NCBI GenBank assembly: GCA_031285905.1
Contig: JAITVH010000082.1
Location: forward strand, 1 to 52,085
Source of the DNA: Prevotella sp.
GTDB taxonomy: Bacteria; Bacteroidota; Bacteroidia; Bacteroidales; Dysgonomonadaceae
Length of the DNA: 52,085 bases
Direction: 5' to 3'
The translations under genes were made by a program, and so were the position numbers. Under the pieces are notes generated by a model. That model was not told the origin of the DNA. It did not search any database and saw only the letters and a list, made by a program, of their open reading frames with translations. Positions 51,249 to 52,085 of this stretch are shown one piece after another (the stretch's first letter is position 1; each line of letters starts with the position of its first letter).

Positions 51249-52085
51249 TTAATAATCAATCTTGAAATAGTTAAGTACGTCTTTGTATTTGTCTTGGGCT
51301 GTCAGGCAGGTATCAATTAAATAACCCTGTGCTTTTTCCCATTCCTGCAATCCCCTATAATAAAACCATTTCAAATCTTCATCAATAATAAAAGGTATCA
51401 GGTTATTAGCTAAACATTCTTTAAACATAATGAGGCGTCCTACACGCCCGTTACCGTCTTGAAATGGATGTATACATTCAAATTTGTAATGAAACTCAAT
51501 TATATCCTCAATCGTTTTACCCTTTTGGGAATGATAATTATTGAGTAGTTCTTTCATCGTATTTTGTACTTCATCAGGCGAGCATGTTTCCATACCTCCC
51601 ACTTCGTTGGGAAGTTTCTTATAATCGCCTACCCTGAACCAATCTTTACGGCTATCCGAAGTACTGGACTTAAGTATATAGTGTAACTCTTTTATAAATG
51701 ATTCGGCAAGTTTTGACTTTGCTTTCTCAATAATCAAGTCGATACAACGGAAGTGGTTGGACGTTTCGATTATATCATCCACGTTAATAGTCTCATTGGT
51801 TACTCCTATTGTATTTGTTTCAAAGATATAGCGGGTCTGCTCCTCGGTTAGCTTACTTCCCTCGATACGATTGGAATTGTAGGTTAAGTCAATCTGTGTA
51901 CGATGATAGATTCCCCCTTTCAGCTTCATATCTTTTTGCTCTTTAAGGATATTGAGCAAAGGATTATCACTGAATCGGCTACTACTCTTTTGAGGTAAAA
52001 GGGCATCTTCGGGTATATTCCATGTTTTACCTGTTAGGAAAGCCCCTTTTATTCTTCCTGTCGCACAATAGTTGCGAATAGTTCT
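51249..52085 (-). CDS. Fic-family protein with N-terminal HTH (5' end beyond window)
   Basis: The frame is open to the window edge, 278 codons visible, so the start lies outside. The first visible residues (TIRNYCATGRIKGAFL) are the end of a MerR/HTH_17-like DNA-binding segment; next an autoinhibitory motif NSNRIEG; then the Fic domain with HPFQDGNGRVGR. Fic enzymes transfer AMP (or a similar group) from a nucleotide to a protein hydroxyl; the inhibitory helix usually keeps them off. The target is unknown. No toxin-antitoxin partner is visible in this window. Confidence 0.9.
   Translation of the reverse strand, partial: RTIRNYCATGRIKGAFLTGKTWNIPEDALLPQKSSSRFSDNPLLNILKEQKDMKLKGGIYHRTQIDLTYNSNRIEGSKLTEEQTRYIFETNTIGVTNETINVDDIIETSNHFRCIDLIIEKAKSKLAESFIKELHYILKSSTSDSRKDWFRVGDYKKLPNEVGGMETCSPDEVQNTMKELLNNYHSQKGKTIEDIIEFHYKFECIHPFQDGNGRVGRLIMFKECLANNLIPFIIDEDLKWFYYRGLQEWEKAQGYLIDTCLTAQDKYKDVLNYFKIDY

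Overview
The window looks like chromosomal DNA of a Bacteroidales bacterium. Many genes are preceded by the Bacteroidetes-type promoter (TTTG, about 20 bases, TAnnTTTG), Shine-Dalgarno sites are poor, the DNA is AT-rich, and the families (YfhO, GH27 alpha-galactosidase, Arm-type tyrosine integrases, SUKH proteins) fit. A Dysgonomonas-like genus is my inference and is not proven by any marker gene here.

Layout. 1-2.7 kb: the end of an unknown gene, a repeat-rich gap, cysE, an acidic conserved protein and a nitroreductase. 2.9-11.5 kb: a carbohydrate/envelope block with a secreted glycosidase-like protein, a HAD hydrolase, a zinc-ribbon methyltransferase, a large YfhO membrane protein, a GT2 glycosyltransferase and a secreted GH27 alpha-galactosidase. 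11.5-14.3 kb: gene debris, tRNA-Leu and tRNA-Gly, a Rieske-like lipoprotein, queG and a membrane-anchored unknown. 14.4-23.3 kb: an accessory region rich in repeats. It holds a TIR-HTH protein lying between two copies of one intergenic repeat, an OmpA-like barrel, a DUF1062 gene behind a long structured leader, and four same-orientation copies of a compound palindromic repeat. These copies separate small gene blocks: an AAA ATPase / PIN-like protein / 59-residue membrane protein operon; DUF2975-VOC-truncated DUF1905; and an XRE regulator divergent from an unknown gene. 23.4-25.5 kb: an alkylation-repair operon (AlkA-like, ABM-like, Ada). 25.5-32.6 kb: a DUF6273 protein and a run of repeat-domain proteins (TPR-ankyrin-SUKH, HEAT-like, zinc-ribbon/Sel1). 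32.8-41.0 kb: an eight-gene operon combining a NodU-like carbamoyltransferase, a GT2 enzyme, a GH53-like enzyme, a sulfotransferase-like protein, a TauE-like permease and CysD/CysNC. It is best read as making a sulfated, probably carbamoylated glycan. 41.1-49.8 kb: a minus-strand RNA-repair island. 50-52 kb: DUF493, a wrecked integrase and a Fic protein cut by the window edge.

Two systems stand out. The RNA-repair island couples PrfH and RtcB (ribosome rescue and RNA sealing) with a cytosolic AAA+ ATPase fused to an FtsH-type M41 protease, a KptA/Tpt1 2'-phosphotransferase, an RNA ligase and an HD-Pnk end-healing enzyme, headed by an unrecognised basic protein. The 18.2-20.6 kb operon pairs an OLD-like DUF3696 ATPase with a PIN-like protein. 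The C-terminal tail of that protein matches the N-terminus of a tiny neighbouring membrane protein, resembling the shared amyloid-like signalling motifs of some bacterial conflict systems. Both readings rest on sequence inspection only.
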